The position numbers were made by a program, and so were the translations under genes. Positions 23,808-32,031 of a DNA stretch of 40,352 nucleotides are shown here, one piece after another. Positions within the stretch are counted from its first letter, which is position 1, and each line of letters begins with the position of its first letter. The notes beneath the pieces were generated by a model. It saw nothing but the letters and a program-made list of their open reading frames with translations. It ran no database searches and was not told the DNA's origin. Source of the stretch: Ruminococcus sp. (lineage in GTDB: Bacteria; Bacillota; Clostridia; Oscillospirales; Acutalibacteraceae); contig JAFLSK010000006.1 of NCBI GenBank assembly GCA_022510945.1, positions 23,688 to 64,039 of the forward strand, given 5' to 3'.

Positions 23808-25016
23808 ATGAGTTTAATTGTTCAGAAATTCGGCGGTTCTTCCGTTGCAGATGCCGAGCGCGTTTTTAACGTCGCACGCATTGTCACAGAAACCTACGAC
23901 AAGGGCAACGATGTCGTGGTTGTTGTATCCGCTCAGGGCGACACGACCGACGACCTCATTGCTAAGGGAAACGAGATTAACCCTAACGCTTCTAAGCGCG
24001 AGCGCGATATGCTCGTGTCGGCAGGTGAGCAGATTTCGATTTCGCTGCTTGCTATGGCTATCGAAAAGCTCGGCTATCCCGTAATTTCCCTTTTAGGATG
24101 GCAGGCAGGCTTCCTCACCAGTTCATCCCACACAAGCGCGCGTATCAGACGCGTAACACCAAATAGAATCCGCAAGGAGCTCGACAAGAAATGTATCGTT
24201 GTTGTTGCGGGATTCCAGGGAATTTCAAGATACGACGACATCACAACCCTCGGTCGAGGCGGCTCGGATACATCTGCGGTTGCGATTGCTGCTGCTATGC
24301 ACGCCGATTTGTGCCAGATTTACACAGACGTAGAGGGTGTATACACCGCCGATCCGAGAAAGGTTCCTAACGCCAAGAAGCTTCAGGACATTTCCTACGA
24401 CGAAATGCTCGAGCTCGCTACCCTCGGCGCGCAGGTACTCAACAACCGTTCGGTTGAAATGGCTAAAAAATACAACATTGAGCTCGAGGTGCTTTCAAGT
24501 CTCGTAAAAGCGCCCGGCACTATAGTAAAGGAGAAAAGTAAAATGGAGAAAATGTTAATCAGCGGTGTCGCTAAGGACACAGACGTAGCACGAGTTTCTG
24601 TAATCGGTATTCCCGACTCACCGGGCTTTGCGTTTAAAATGTTCTCGAAGCTTTCGACTAAGAACATTAACGTTGATATTATCCTCCAGTCTATCGGCCG
24701 CGACGGCAAGAAGGACATCTCCTTCACAGTAGCTGCTGACAGAGCAGACGAAGTTAAGTCCGCACTCAAGGATTATATTGAGAACATCGGCGCTAAGGAT
24801 ATGGTTTGCAGCACAGAGGTTGCCAAGATTTCTATCGTCGGCGCAGGTATGGAGAGCCACGCCGGCGTTGCCACAAAGATGTTCGAGGCGCTCTACGACG
24901 CTCAGATTAACATCCAGATGATTGCTACATCCGAGATTAAGGTTTCCGTTCTTATCGACAAGAAGGACGCTGACCGCGCTGTAACCGCAATCCACGAGAA
25001 GTTCTTTGCAGAATAA
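23808..25016 (+). CDS. lysC: Aspartate kinase with two C-terminal ACT domains
   Basis: Phosphorylates aspartate, the first step to lysine, threonine, methionine and diaminopimelate. 402 residues starting after GAAGGAG: VQKFGGSSVADAERV, VVVVSAQGDTTDDL, GRGGSDTSAVAIAAA and YTDVEGVYTADPRKV in the kinase domain (1-~240), then two ACT domains (~262-402) for feedback by lysine and/or threonine. The length matches the Bacillus aspartokinase II alpha subunit (408). An in-frame ATG at codon 246 with its own ribosome site is placed where Bacillus starts its beta subunit. A terminator follows at 25031. Confidence 0.96.
   Translation: MSLIVQKFGGSSVADAERVFNVARIVTETYDKGNDVVVVVSAQGDTTDDLIAKGNEINPNASKRERDMLVSAGEQISISLLAMAIEKLGYPVISLLGWQAGFLTSSSHTSARIRRVTPNRIRKELDKKCIVVVAGFQGISRYDDITTLGRGGSDTSAVAIAAAMHADLCQIYTDVEGVYTADPRKVPNAKKLQDISYDEMLELATLGAQVLNNRSVEMAKKYNIELEVLSSLVKAPGTIVKEKSKMEKMLISGVAKDTDVARVSVIGIPDSPGFAFKMFSKLSTKNINVDIILQSIGRDGKKDISFTVAADRADEVKSALKDYIENIGAKDMVCSTEVAKISIVGAGMESHAGVATKMFEALYDAQINIQMIATSEIKVSVLIDKKDADRAVTAIHEKFFAE
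24543..25016 (+). CDS. Candidate internal start: aspartate kinase beta subunit (ACT domains only)
   Basis: ATG 24543 (codon 246 of lysC) is preceded by AAAGGAG at 24527-24533 with nine bases between, a canonical ribosome site inside the gene. It would yield a 157-residue protein, MEKMLISGVAKD onward, holding just the two ACT domains. Bacillus subtilis lysC is known to make a beta subunit from an in-phase internal start near codon 247. The position match is strong, but use of the start is inferred. Confidence 0.55.
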   Translation: MEKMLISGVAKDTDVARVSVIGIPDSPGFAFKMFSKLSTKNINVDIILQSIGRDGKKDISFTVAADRADEVKSALKDYIENIGAKDMVCSTEVAKISIVGAGMESHAGVATKMFEALYDAQINIQMIATSEIKVSVLIDKKDADRAVTAIHEKFFAE

Positions 25017-25030
25017 TCGAAATCAATTAT

Positions 25031-25054
25031 GGGGCTGTTCACCTGAACAGCCCC
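25031..25054 (+). terminator. Terminator after lysC
   Basis: GGGGCTGTTC, loop ACCT, GAACAGCCCC, then TTTGTTT; a near-perfect 10-bp stem 15 bases after the lysC stop. Confidence 0.9.
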
Positions 25055-25071
25055 TTTGTTTCGCTTTCTTG

Positions 25072-25100
25072 TTGACAAATTTGTCGAATAATAGTATTCT
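25072..25100 (+). promoter_or_regulatory. Promoter with palindromic operator, zinc-ribbon gene
   Basis: TTGACA (25072-25077), 17-base spacer, TATTCT (25095-25100). A perfect 12-bp palindrome, GACAAATTTGTC (25074-25085), covers the -35 box and would be an ideal repressor site. Confidence 0.7.
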
Positions 25101-25121
25101 ATCTTCAAAGGAAGTGATTAT

Positions 25122-25910
25122 ATGAAATGTTATAACTGTAACAACGACTTCGAGGGTAATTTTTGCCCCAAGTGCGGAATCCCCGCGGTCAACACACCGC
25201 TCAACGAAAACCCGTACGAACAAAATTATACTCAGGTAGATAACCATCAGCCTGCTGTTGATTATCAGCAGAACGCACCCTACCAGCAGACGCAGAATTA
25301 TCAGCCGCTGCAGCCGTATCAGCAGGGCTACGTTCAGCCTCAGCAATATGTTCCGCAGGTTCCCGTTAAAAAGGGTATGTCCGGCGGCAAACTCGCGGCT
25401 ATTGTAATCAGTATCACTGTGGGCGCACTACTGTATTATATCGCCGCAGGGGTTGGACTCATTGGGTGCATAATCGCGCTTGACAGTATGGACAGCTCCC
25501 ACAGCGAAACAGTCGACGACTCATACCACGGAATCGGTAGCAGCGTAACTGCCGGAAACTTCGTCTACACTCTGACCTCTGCCGAATACAGCGACACCTA
25601 CGATGGTAAGCCGGCGGGCGATGGTATGCAATATGTAACGCTCAATATAGAGGTAAAAAACACCTCCGACGAATACTTCGGAAACACCGCGTATTTTACA
25701 CTCTATGACGACAGTTATTTCTCCGAAAAAATTGACGGTCCTACACTGGATTATGACTGTATCACACTCCCTCCCGGACGAGGTGCCAGCTATAAGTATG
25801 TGTACAAAATACCAAAGGACGCAAAAACACTTGAGTTTTTTATAGATATCGAAGAGGATGACTATCCGTTCAGAGATTATAAATTCACATTCACAATAGA
25901 AAATAAATAA
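25122..25910 (+). CDS. Zinc-ribbon membrane protein with extracellular DUF4352-like domain
   Basis: 262 residues. The N-terminal zinc ribbon (CYNCNNDFEGNFCPKCG, 3-19) is cytoplasmic. A Gln/Tyr/Pro-rich linker follows (~30-80: YQQ, NYQPLQPYQQ), then a membrane segment (~92-118: LAAIVISITVGALLYYIAAG) and an immunoglobulin-like domain outside (~135-262) of the DUF4352 kind: a beta-sandwich with VTLNIEVKNTSDE and LPPGRGASYKYVYKIP. Proteins of this layout are common in gut Firmicutes. Their role is unknown, possibly envelope stress or ligand binding. It is a single gene between two terminators. Confidence 0.8.
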   Translation: MKCYNCNNDFEGNFCPKCGIPAVNTPLNENPYEQNYTQVDNHQPAVDYQQNAPYQQTQNYQPLQPYQQGYVQPQQYVPQVPVKKGMSGGKLAAIVISITVGALLYYIAAGVGLIGCIIALDSMDSSHSETVDDSYHGIGSSVTAGNFVYTLTSAEYSDTYDGKPAGDGMQYVTLNIEVKNTSDEYFGNTAYFTLYDDSYFSEKIDGPTLDYDCITLPPGRGASYKYVYKIPKDAKTLEFFIDIEEDDYPFRDYKFTFTIENK

Positions 25911-25922
25911 TTGCATTTAAAA

Positions 25923-25954
25923 ATCGGGAAGACAGCGCAAGCTATCTTCCCGAT
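25923..25954. terminator. Shared terminator between converging genes
   Basis: ATCGGGAAGA (25923-25932) pairs with TCTTCCCGAT (25945-25954), with an inner AGC/GCT pair; ATTTTTAT follows on the plus strand. It can serve the zinc-ribbon gene and the converging Na/Pi gene. Confidence 0.85.
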
Positions 25955-25970
25955 ATTTTTATCTTTAATT

Positions 25971-27635
25971 TTATCCGTTCAACGAGAGTGTGGGAGCGTT
26001 GTTGTGCTTATACGGAATACAGAACGCAACCGTAACGGCGTGGTCGCCTACGCGTTCTAGGTTAGTAAGCAGTTCAATGAACACCGCGCCTGCTTCGGCA
26101 CTGCACTCGCCCTTTGAGAGACGGCGAATGTGATTCTGCCTGAACAGCTCGCAGTACTCGTCAATCTGATCCTCTGCATTGAGCACAGCCTCGGTAAGGC
26201 TCGGGTCCTTAGTCTGCGTAGTGAACATATAGAAACTGTCCTCGAGAATCTGCTGAACTGTCTCGCAAAGTACCCTGAGTTCCTTCTTTGCTTCGTCTGT
26301 AAGCCGGATTTTGTTCTTTGCTATTACCTGAGCCGCCTCGCAGATATTCTCGCTGCGGTCACCTATGCGTTCGAGGTCCTGAATCGCGTTGTACATCGCG
26401 CCCATAACCTTACGGTCATAGTCCATAATATCGAGACCGTTTATCTTCACGATATACTTCGTTATGCTGTGCGTAAGCTTGTCCACGACCTTCTCGTTTT
26501 CTGCCACGCGCGCGGGAGCCTTCGGGTCGTTATTAAGCACGGCTTCCAGCGCCATATCAAAGCTCGCTCTCGCAAGGCTCGCGAGTCGTGCGCACTCCTT
26601 CTCAGTCTGCTGAACAGCAAACGGAGGAGCAGTAAGGATACGAGAGTCGAGGTAGACGGTGATTCCGTCCTCGTCCTCGTCCTTGTCGGGTAAAACAAGC
26701 TTCGCAAGCCTGATAAGCGGCGTGGAGAAGGGAAGGAATATAACCGTTCTCGCAACGTTAAAGGTAATGTGCACCGCGGAAATCTGAGCAGCAGTATTGC
26801 CGGGTAAAATCGAGGTGAATATATGCGTCACGGAATACGGAGTGAGGTCGAGCAGCATAGTCACGCCCGATAGCATCAATGCAGCGATAAGGCTCGTGAG
26901 GAAGTTACACAGAGCCGCCTGCTTACTCTCGCGGTTAGCGCCCGCCGCCGAAAGGAACACGGGCATACACGCGCCGACGTTCATACCGAAGATTATATAC
27001 ACGCTGTCCTCAAGGCTCACAACTCCGCTCATACCGAGAGCCATAAGAATACCGACAGATGCCGAGGAGCTCTGGATAATACCCGTAAAAATCATACCTA
27101 CGAGCAGACCGAGTATCGGGTGTGCAAGCGTTGAGACCGCGTTTGCAAACAAATCAGACTCCTTGAGGAAGCCGAAGTTGTCGCTCATCATACTCATACC
27201 CTGGAAGAGTATACCGAAGCCCGCGGCAATCTGGCCGTAGTAGCGGTAGTTGTTCTTCTTCGCGAAGGTGATGACCGCCGCACCCGCAAAGGTGAAGATT
27301 GGGACTATCGCCTTGATGTCTATTGAGAGGAGAAGCGAGGTGGCCGTCGTACCGATTTTGGAACCGAAGAGAATACCAACGGACTGGTAAATATCCATAA
27401 GCCCCGCATTTATAAATCCGACAACCATAGCATCAGTAGCAGATGAGCTCTGGATAACTGCAGTAACGAGCACACCGACAAGCATAGCTAAGAATTTGTT
27501 GCTGGTGATTTTCTCAAGAAGAGTGCGCAGCTTAGAACCCGCGGCAAGCTCGAGGCCCTCGCCCATCAGCTTCATACCCATAAGGAACAGGCCGAGACCA
27601 CCCGCAACACTTATCACTTTGAAAACAATGTCCAC
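25971..27635 (-). CDS. Na+/phosphate cotransporter family protein with PhoU-like domain
   Basis: 554 residues. The membrane part (1-~310) contains the two inverted Na/Pi-cotransporter repeats, each with a QSSS motif: IQSSSATDAMVVGF (Gln62) and IIQSSSASVGIL (Gln188). The cytoplasmic part (~340-545) is a PhoU-like helical bundle (ALEAVLNNDP, DLERIGDRSENICE, NLERVGDHAVTVAF; two E/D-R-x-GD metal-binding motifs). The family moves phosphate or a related anion with sodium; the PhoU part may regulate it. The start is GTG 27635, eight bases after GGAGG. An inverted repeat at 27689-27715 may be an operator or a leader hairpin. Confidence 0.92.
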   Translation of the reverse strand: MDIVFKVISVAGGLGLFLMGMKLMGEGLELAAGSKLRTLLEKITSNKFLAMLVGVLVTAVIQSSSATDAMVVGFINAGLMDIYQSVGILFGSKIGTTATSLLLSIDIKAIVPIFTFAGAAVITFAKKNNYRYYGQIAAGFGILFQGMSMMSDNFGFLKESDLFANAVSTLAHPILGLLVGMIFTGIIQSSSASVGILMALGMSGVVSLEDSVYIIFGMNVGACMPVFLSAAGANRESKQAALCNFLTSLIAALMLSGVTMLLDLTPYSVTHIFTSILPGNTAAQISAVHITFNVARTVIFLPFSTPLIRLAKLVLPDKDEDEDGITVYLDSRILTAPPFAVQQTEKECARLASLARASFDMALEAVLNNDPKAPARVAENEKVVDKLTHSITKYIVKINGLDIMDYDRKVMGAMYNAIQDLERIGDRSENICEAAQVIAKNKIRLTDEAKKELRVLCETVQQILEDSFYMFTTQTKDPSLTEAVLNAEDQIDEYCELFRQNHIRRLSKGECSAEAGAVFIELLTNLERVGDHAVTVAFCIPYKHNNAPTLSLNG

Positions 27636-27808
27636 AATTATTTCCTCCTGATAAGGATGTTTTTTCTTTTGAATTTGGCAGTATTACCGAAAATTGGTCA
27701 ATTTCCACCATTTTCAATAATAATATAGTTTTTTGCAATATTTATTCTTTTGCAGAATTATAATAAATTTATTTTCCGAATTATGTTAGAAAATATTCAC
27801 CACAGAAA

Positions 27809-27832
27809 ATGGCTGCTCATTTGAGCAGCCAT
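27809..27832 (-). terminator. Terminator of the walJ-rlmH-rqcH unit
   Basis: GGCTGCTCA (27811-27819) pairs with TGAGCAGCC (27822-27830), extended by AT/AT. On the minus strand TTTTCTG follows. It lies 10 bases after the rqcH stop. Confidence 0.8.
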
Positions 27833-27841
27833 AGTAGGTAA

Positions 27842-29590
27842 TTAATCGGTTCCGGGCAGCTTAGGGTCGACGTACACAGTCCTGTTATTTACGAAAATAA
27901 CCATACCCGGTTTTGCGCCGTTGGGCTTTGAAACATGCTTGATGAGGGTGTAGTCGACGGGCACATTCGTGCTGTCCTTCGCCTTGCTGTGGTAGGCAGC
28001 AATCCTCGCGCCCTCAATGATAGCGGTATCGGAAATCTCCCTGCCATCGGTCACCACGATTGTGTGAGAACCGGGGATATCCTTCGTGTGGAACCACACG
28101 TCGCGGTTGTTCGCGGTTTTGAGGGTGAGCTGGTCGTTCTGCCTGTTATTTCTGCCGACAAGTACCTTGAAACCGTCAGACGTTGTGTACTCGAGCGGCG
28201 GCAGTTGAGCGGGCTTTTTCTGCGCGGAGCGCGGCCGCTTTATATAGCCCTGCTCCATAAACTCGAGGCGCACCTGATTGAGCTCCTTCTCGCTCGTTAC
28301 GCGCGAGAGCACGTCTCTGAGCGATTCGAGATAAATCAGTTCCTCCTCTGCCCTTTCTATCTGCACGGTGAGTACCTGTTGAGCGGTTTTTGCCCTATTG
28401 TAATCCTTATAAAACTTCTGCGCATTCTGCGCGGGAGAAATCGCAGGATTCAGCTTTATCTCGATAGGCGCATTGTTTTCGTCGTAGAAATTCTCGACCG
28501 TCACGCTCGACGCGCCACGCTCTATCCGATAGAGATTCGCCTGTAGCAAATCGCCCTGTATTCTCAGCTTTTCGCGGTCAGCAGTAGACGCAAGCTCCTG
28601 CCGCTGCACATTTATTTTGTTAGCGGTTCGGTGAATGAGGTTTGTAAGCACACGCGAAAGGTCCGCCGCCTTGACCCTCATTCTGTCCGCTGAGTCGCGC
28701 TCGATGTAGTAGCTGTCCAGAAGCTTCGAAAAGTTTTCGCACGCCTTGCTCTCGCCGAGAGTGCCGTACTGCTCTATCGGTATAAAGCAAATATCGAACG
28801 GCTTGCTGTCGCCCTTGTGATAGAGCATAAGCGGAGTTCCGCTTGATACGAGCACAGTGTCCGCAAGGTCCGCGATTATCTCCGTAAGCCTTTCTTTATC
28901 GCTCTGCGAGAGCGTTTTGTTGCTCTCCGTACGGCCTGTGAGCAGCTTGTGCTCAAGCTCGCGGCACACTATCGGAGAAATGCCCTGTACTGCACTCAGA
29001 ATAGCTTTATTCAACGGTTTTTCGTCAGTTGAGGATACAATCCTTTCCACAACATTTTGCGGCTCTGTGAGCAAAATATTGAGCTTATCCTGTGCGGGCG
29101 GATATTCGTACTTTATGTTCGGCAGCACAAGTCTCTGCGACGACATCGAAAGGTCAACGCGCTTCAACGCGTCGATAATAATGCCGTCGCCGTCAACGAA
29201 GATAACGTTGCTGTACTTGCCCATTATCTCGACAACGACGGTTATCCCGACCTTGTCGCCAAGCTCGTTTGTGCACTCGAAGTCAAAGCTTATAACGCGG
29301 TCGAGACCGTACTGACGAATATCAAGCAGCTTTCCGCCGCCAAGGCGCTTGCGCATAAGCATACAGAGCATAGGCGGCGTGGCGGGATTCTCCACGCTGT
29401 ACTCTGTAAAATGAACACGCGGAGAGTTAGCGCGCGTGGAGAGCAGCAGTCGGCGGTTGCCGCTGTGCGTGCGGAGAACTATTATTATTTCATCACGGTT
29501 CGGCTGATAAATCTGGTACACACGCGACCCGAGCGCCTCTGTTTTGAGCTCGTTTATAACGTGGTGCAGCATCATTCCGTCCAATGCCAT
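27842..29590 (-). CDS. rqcH: NFACT-family protein RqcH (ribosome quality control, alanine tailing)
   Basis: In Bacillus this protein binds stalled 50S subunits carrying peptidyl-tRNA and recruits alanine tRNA to add a C-terminal Ala tail that marks the chain for degradation. Older annotations call it fibronectin-binding protein. 582 residues, full length: NFACT-N domain (1-~240) with the key Asp97-Arg98 pair in YGLDRVISF, helix-hairpin-helix region, a long coiled coil (~290-430) and NFACT-R domain (~455-560) with DGFKVLVGRNNRQNDQL and DVWFHTKDIPGSHTIV. It follows rlmH by 19 bases. Confidence 0.94.
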   Translation of the reverse strand: MALDGMMLHHVINELKTEALGSRVYQIYQPNRDEIIIVLRTHSGNRRLLLSTRANSPRVHFTEYSVENPATPPMLCMLMRKRLGGGKLLDIRQYGLDRVISFDFECTNELGDKVGITVVVEIMGKYSNVIFVDGDGIIIDALKRVDLSMSSQRLVLPNIKYEYPPAQDKLNILLTEPQNVVERIVSSTDEKPLNKAILSAVQGISPIVCRELEHKLLTGRTESNKTLSQSDKERLTEIIADLADTVLVSSGTPLMLYHKGDSKPFDICFIPIEQYGTLGESKACENFSKLLDSYYIERDSADRMRVKAADLSRVLTNLIHRTANKINVQRQELASTADREKLRIQGDLLQANLYRIERGASSVTVENFYDENNAPIEIKLNPAISPAQNAQKFYKDYNRAKTAQQVLTVQIERAEEELIYLESLRDVLSRVTSEKELNQVRLEFMEQGYIKRPRSAQKKPAQLPPLEYTTSDGFKVLVGRNNRQNDQLTLKTANNRDVWFHTKDIPGSHTIVVTDGREISDTAIIEGARIAAYHSKAKDSTNVPVDYTLIKHVSKPNGAKPGMVIFVNNRTVYVDPKLPGTD

Positions 29591-29609
29591 TTATATCACC
29601 TTAAAAAGT

Positions 29610-30092
29610 TTATTTGTGGTACTTGCCGTTTGACTGAATTTCAAACGCGCGGTAAATCTGCTCGGTAAGGATAACGCGCGCCATCTGGTGAGGAAAGGTC
29701 ATTTTGCTTATGGAAAGCTTGAAGTTCGCCCTCGCCTTCACCTCGTCCGAGAGCCCCCAGCTTCCGCCGATTATGAAATCGACGTTGCTCTTCCCCGACA
29801 GCGCGACATCGGCAAGCCTGTCCGCAAGCTCAGGCGAACTTAACTGCTTACCCTCTATGCACATCGCAATGACGTAGGAATTGTTAGACAGCTTCGAAAG
29901 TATGCGCTTGCCCTCGGCGGATAGTATTGAGCCTATTTGCGAATCGTTGGGATTGCCTTGAGCCTTCTCTTCGTCGAGCTCAACTATATTGAATTTACAG
30001 AAAGCGGACAGCCGCTTGCGGTACTCCGCAATCGCCTCCGTCCAGTATTTCTCTTTAATTTTGCCGATACAAATTATGTTTACAGTTTGCAT
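29610..30092 (-). CDS. rlmH: 23S rRNA (pseudouridine1915-N3)-methyltransferase RlmH
   Basis: SPOUT-class methyltransferase that modifies helix 69 of 23S rRNA in the assembled ribosome. 160 residues from ATG 30092 (MQTVNIICIGKIKEKYW), the usual start and length; GTG 30098 is less likely. Knotted AdoMet-binding site FIIGGSWGLSDEV and the C-terminal signature MTFPHQMARVILTEQIYRA are intact. It sits 7 bases after the WalJ-like gene, an adjacency also seen in Bacillus, and before rqcH. Confidence 0.97.
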   Translation of the reverse strand: MQTVNIICIGKIKEKYWTEAIAEYRKRLSAFCKFNIVELDEEKAQGNPNDSQIGSILSAEGKRILSKLSNNSYVIAMCIEGKQLSSPELADRLADVALSGKSNVDFIIGGSWGLSDEVKARANFKLSISKMTFPHQMARVILTEQIYRAFEIQSNGKYHK

Positions 30093-30099
30093 AAGCACC

Positions 30100-30888
30100 T
30101 CAGAAAATTACGGATGTTCCGTCGCTTTCGGGCGGTACTGCCGCGAGCGTGAAGTCAAGCCCCTGCTTCATACCAACGTTCTTGAGCGCGCTGATACTCG
30201 TATTCAGCGCGAGTTCGGGAATGTTGTTGTTCTCGGAAATATGCCCGAGCATAAGGCGGAAATTTCCGCAGCGTATAAACTCCGCAAGCTCCGCGGCGCA
30301 CGCGTCGTTCGAGAGATGACCGCGGTCGGAGAGTATGCGAGCCTTAGTCATAGGCGGATAGTAGCCGTTTTTCAGCATCAAAACGTCGTGGTTCGACTCG
30401 ACAACGGAGAAGTCGCTCGTTTTAAGCAACTCGCGCACTCCATCGGTCATAACGCCGAGGTCGGTCGCAACGGTCGCGCGCCGTCCGTCCGAGGTGAACA
30501 CCTGATAACAGCAGCTTTCGCGGGCGTCGTGAGGCGTGTCACAGCGCACTACCTTCATATTGCCAACAGAGATTTCGTCAGTGATTACGTCGGTCACGAT
30601 TTCGGGCGAAAGGTAGCCCTTCTCCTCCATTGCGCTGAGCGTGCCAGCGCTCGCGTAGACCTTTATTCCGTGACGTTTCGCGAAAACGCGCACGCCCTGA
30701 CAGTGGTCGACGTGCTCGTGGGTTATGAAAATCGCGCCGATTGAGTTTATATTAATGCCGTTTAAGGCGATTTTTTCCTCAAGCTGTTTGCAGCTTCGTC
30801 CCGCGTCAATCAACACGCCCTCGCCCGACGAGCCTATGTAGTAGCTGTTACCCTTGCTGCCCGAAAACAGCGGCACCACCTTAGCCAA
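30100..30888 (-). CDS. MBL-fold hydrolase of the WalJ/YycJ family
   Basis: 262 residues, metallo-beta-lactamase fold: YIGSSGEGVLIDAGRSCKQLE, metal ligands in FITHEHVDHCQGVRVFA (THxHxDH), VATDLGVMT, SNHDVLML and the C-terminal LGHISENNN. WalJ in Bacillus is an exonuclease-like protein encoded next to WalRK, linked to replication and wall control; here no walRK is adjacent. The start is TTG 30888, eight bases after GGAG. First gene of the unit, with a good promoter at 30924-30952. Confidence 0.9.
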   Translation of the reverse strand: MAKVVPLFSGSKGNSYYIGSSGEGVLIDAGRSCKQLEEKIALNGININSIGAIFITHEHVDHCQGVRVFAKRHGIKVYASAGTLSAMEEKGYLSPEIVTDVITDEISVGNMKVVRCDTPHDARESCCYQVFTSDGRRATVATDLGVMTDGVRELLKTSDFSVVESNHDVLMLKNGYYPPMTKARILSDRGHLSNDACAAELAEFIRCGNFRLMLGHISENNNIPELALNTSISALKNVGMKQGLDFTLAAVPPESDGTSVIF

Positions 30889-30923
30889 TCCTATCTCTCC
30901 GTTTCACAAATTAATCCATTATA

Positions 30924-30952
30924 AGTATATCACAGTTGTCCTTGGTTTTCAA
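30924..30952 (-). promoter_or_regulatory. Promoter of the walJ-like/rlmH/rqcH unit
   Basis: TTGAAA (30952-30947), 17-base spacer, perfect -10 TATACT (30929-30924), about 35 bases before the TTG start. Confidence 0.75.
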
Positions 30953-30966
30953 TCTGATATATACAA

Positions 30967-30997
30967 AAGCCGACTGATGAAAATCACCAATCGGCTT
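30967..30997 (-). terminator. Terminator after the anti-sigma factor gene
   Basis: AAGCCGA (30967-30973) pairs with TCGGCTT (30991-30997), with an inner TGAT/ATCA pairing; on the minus strand TTTTGTAT follows. Confidence 0.75.
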
Positions 30998-31005
30998 AAT
31001 AAGGT

Positions 31006-32031
31006 TTAAGTTTCTATCTGATACGTTACGCTCCAGTTGCCCTCGGTGAGAGTGTCGCAGGTCACGAAGTCGCCCCACAGTGTATAGTTTTCGATTTCAC
31101 TCTTCGGAATATCGAAAACATTTTCGCTGTAATCAATTCTGCCGTCGACAACCGCGCTGTCGCTGTCGTTGTAGCTAACGCTGTCAATTGAATAAACAAC
31201 ATTGTCGTTTTCGTCTCTGAGGTAAATATAGCAGTGGTTATCATTTTTGAGATTATCTGTAACAGCGGTCTGCACATGAAGCTTGCCGTCTATATACGCA
31301 ACGCCCGTGAGGTCTATACCCTCGACAGGGAAATTCTCGTACGGCTCGCCCGGTACAAGCATTTTAACATAGTTGCCCGAATCATACTCATATATCTCCT
31401 GCGTTGCCACCGCGTCGTGGGCGTTTTTTAGATTGTACGGAATTCTGACATTTTCATCGTGGTGCTTATGGCTCAGAAATCGACTGACAGAAAATGTAAT
31501 CTTGTCGTTAGAAATCGTTTCACCGTTCATAGTCTTAATAGTCACCTTGAAAGTCGCTGTCTTTGTTCCTTCGTCGTATCCCTCAAGCCGACAGTTGCTC
31601 GAGCTGTCAAACGGAATATTGATTCTCTCACTGTCAAAAAGGTCAACCGTCTCGTCAATTCTGTCACCCTCGAGGTCACGCATAGCGACGTAAATCTCGG
31701 CAGTATCGTCGTGGACGTAGCTTGACAGCACGGTCATTTCTATACCGTTACTCTCGCACGAAAGCTGAACGGGCTTGAAATACTGCGCGACCTTCGGCGA
31801 TATTGCATACATAATTGCGTAGGTCGGCTCGTACTGCGCCGCTAAAGCAGGAGTAGCAGCGAGCAGTGAAACACAAACTACAACCGCCGCGATCACAACA
31901 GGTATGCGGTAACGCCGAGAAAACTTTCGGCGCGTATTTTCTATACGTTCTGTTTTCGCCGTGACCTCTGCGATAAGACTCGGGTTGGGCGAAATGTTTT
32001 GCATAATCCTTTTATAATCATCTTTAAACAT
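31006..32031 (-). CDS. Membrane anti-sigma factor with DUF4179 domain
   Basis: 341 residues from ATG 32031, six bases after AGGAGG; it overlaps the sigma factor stop by eight bases, so the two are translationally coupled. The N-terminal cytoplasmic part (1-~37) would hold the sigma factor. One membrane segment follows (~40-62: YRIPVVIAAVVVCVSLLAATP) and then an extracellular beta-rich DUF4179 domain (YEPTYAIMYAISPKVAQYFKPV, VLSSYVHDDTAEIYVAMRDLEGDRID). This pairing with ECF sigma factors is common in gut Firmicutes. The signal and target genes are not known. Confidence 0.88.
   Translation of the reverse strand: MFKDDYKRIMQNISPNPSLIAEVTAKTERIENTRRKFSRRYRIPVVIAAVVVCVSLLAATPALAAQYEPTYAIMYAISPKVAQYFKPVQLSCESNGIEMTVLSSYVHDDTAEIYVAMRDLEGDRIDETVDLFDSERINIPFDSSSNCRLEGYDEGTKTATFKVTIKTMNGETISNDKITFSVSRFLSHKHHDENVRIPYNLKNAHDAVATQEIYEYDSGNYVKMLVPGEPYENFPVEGIDLTGVAYIDGKLHVQTAVTDNLKNDNHCYIYLRDENDNVVYSIDSVSYNDSDSAVVDGRIDYSENVFDIPKSEIENYTLWGDFVTCDTLTEGNWSVTYQIET

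Noticed and set aside
26130..26693. 187-residue plus-strand ORF
   Set aside because: Antisense to the PhoU-like part of the Na/Pi transporter; no start signals.
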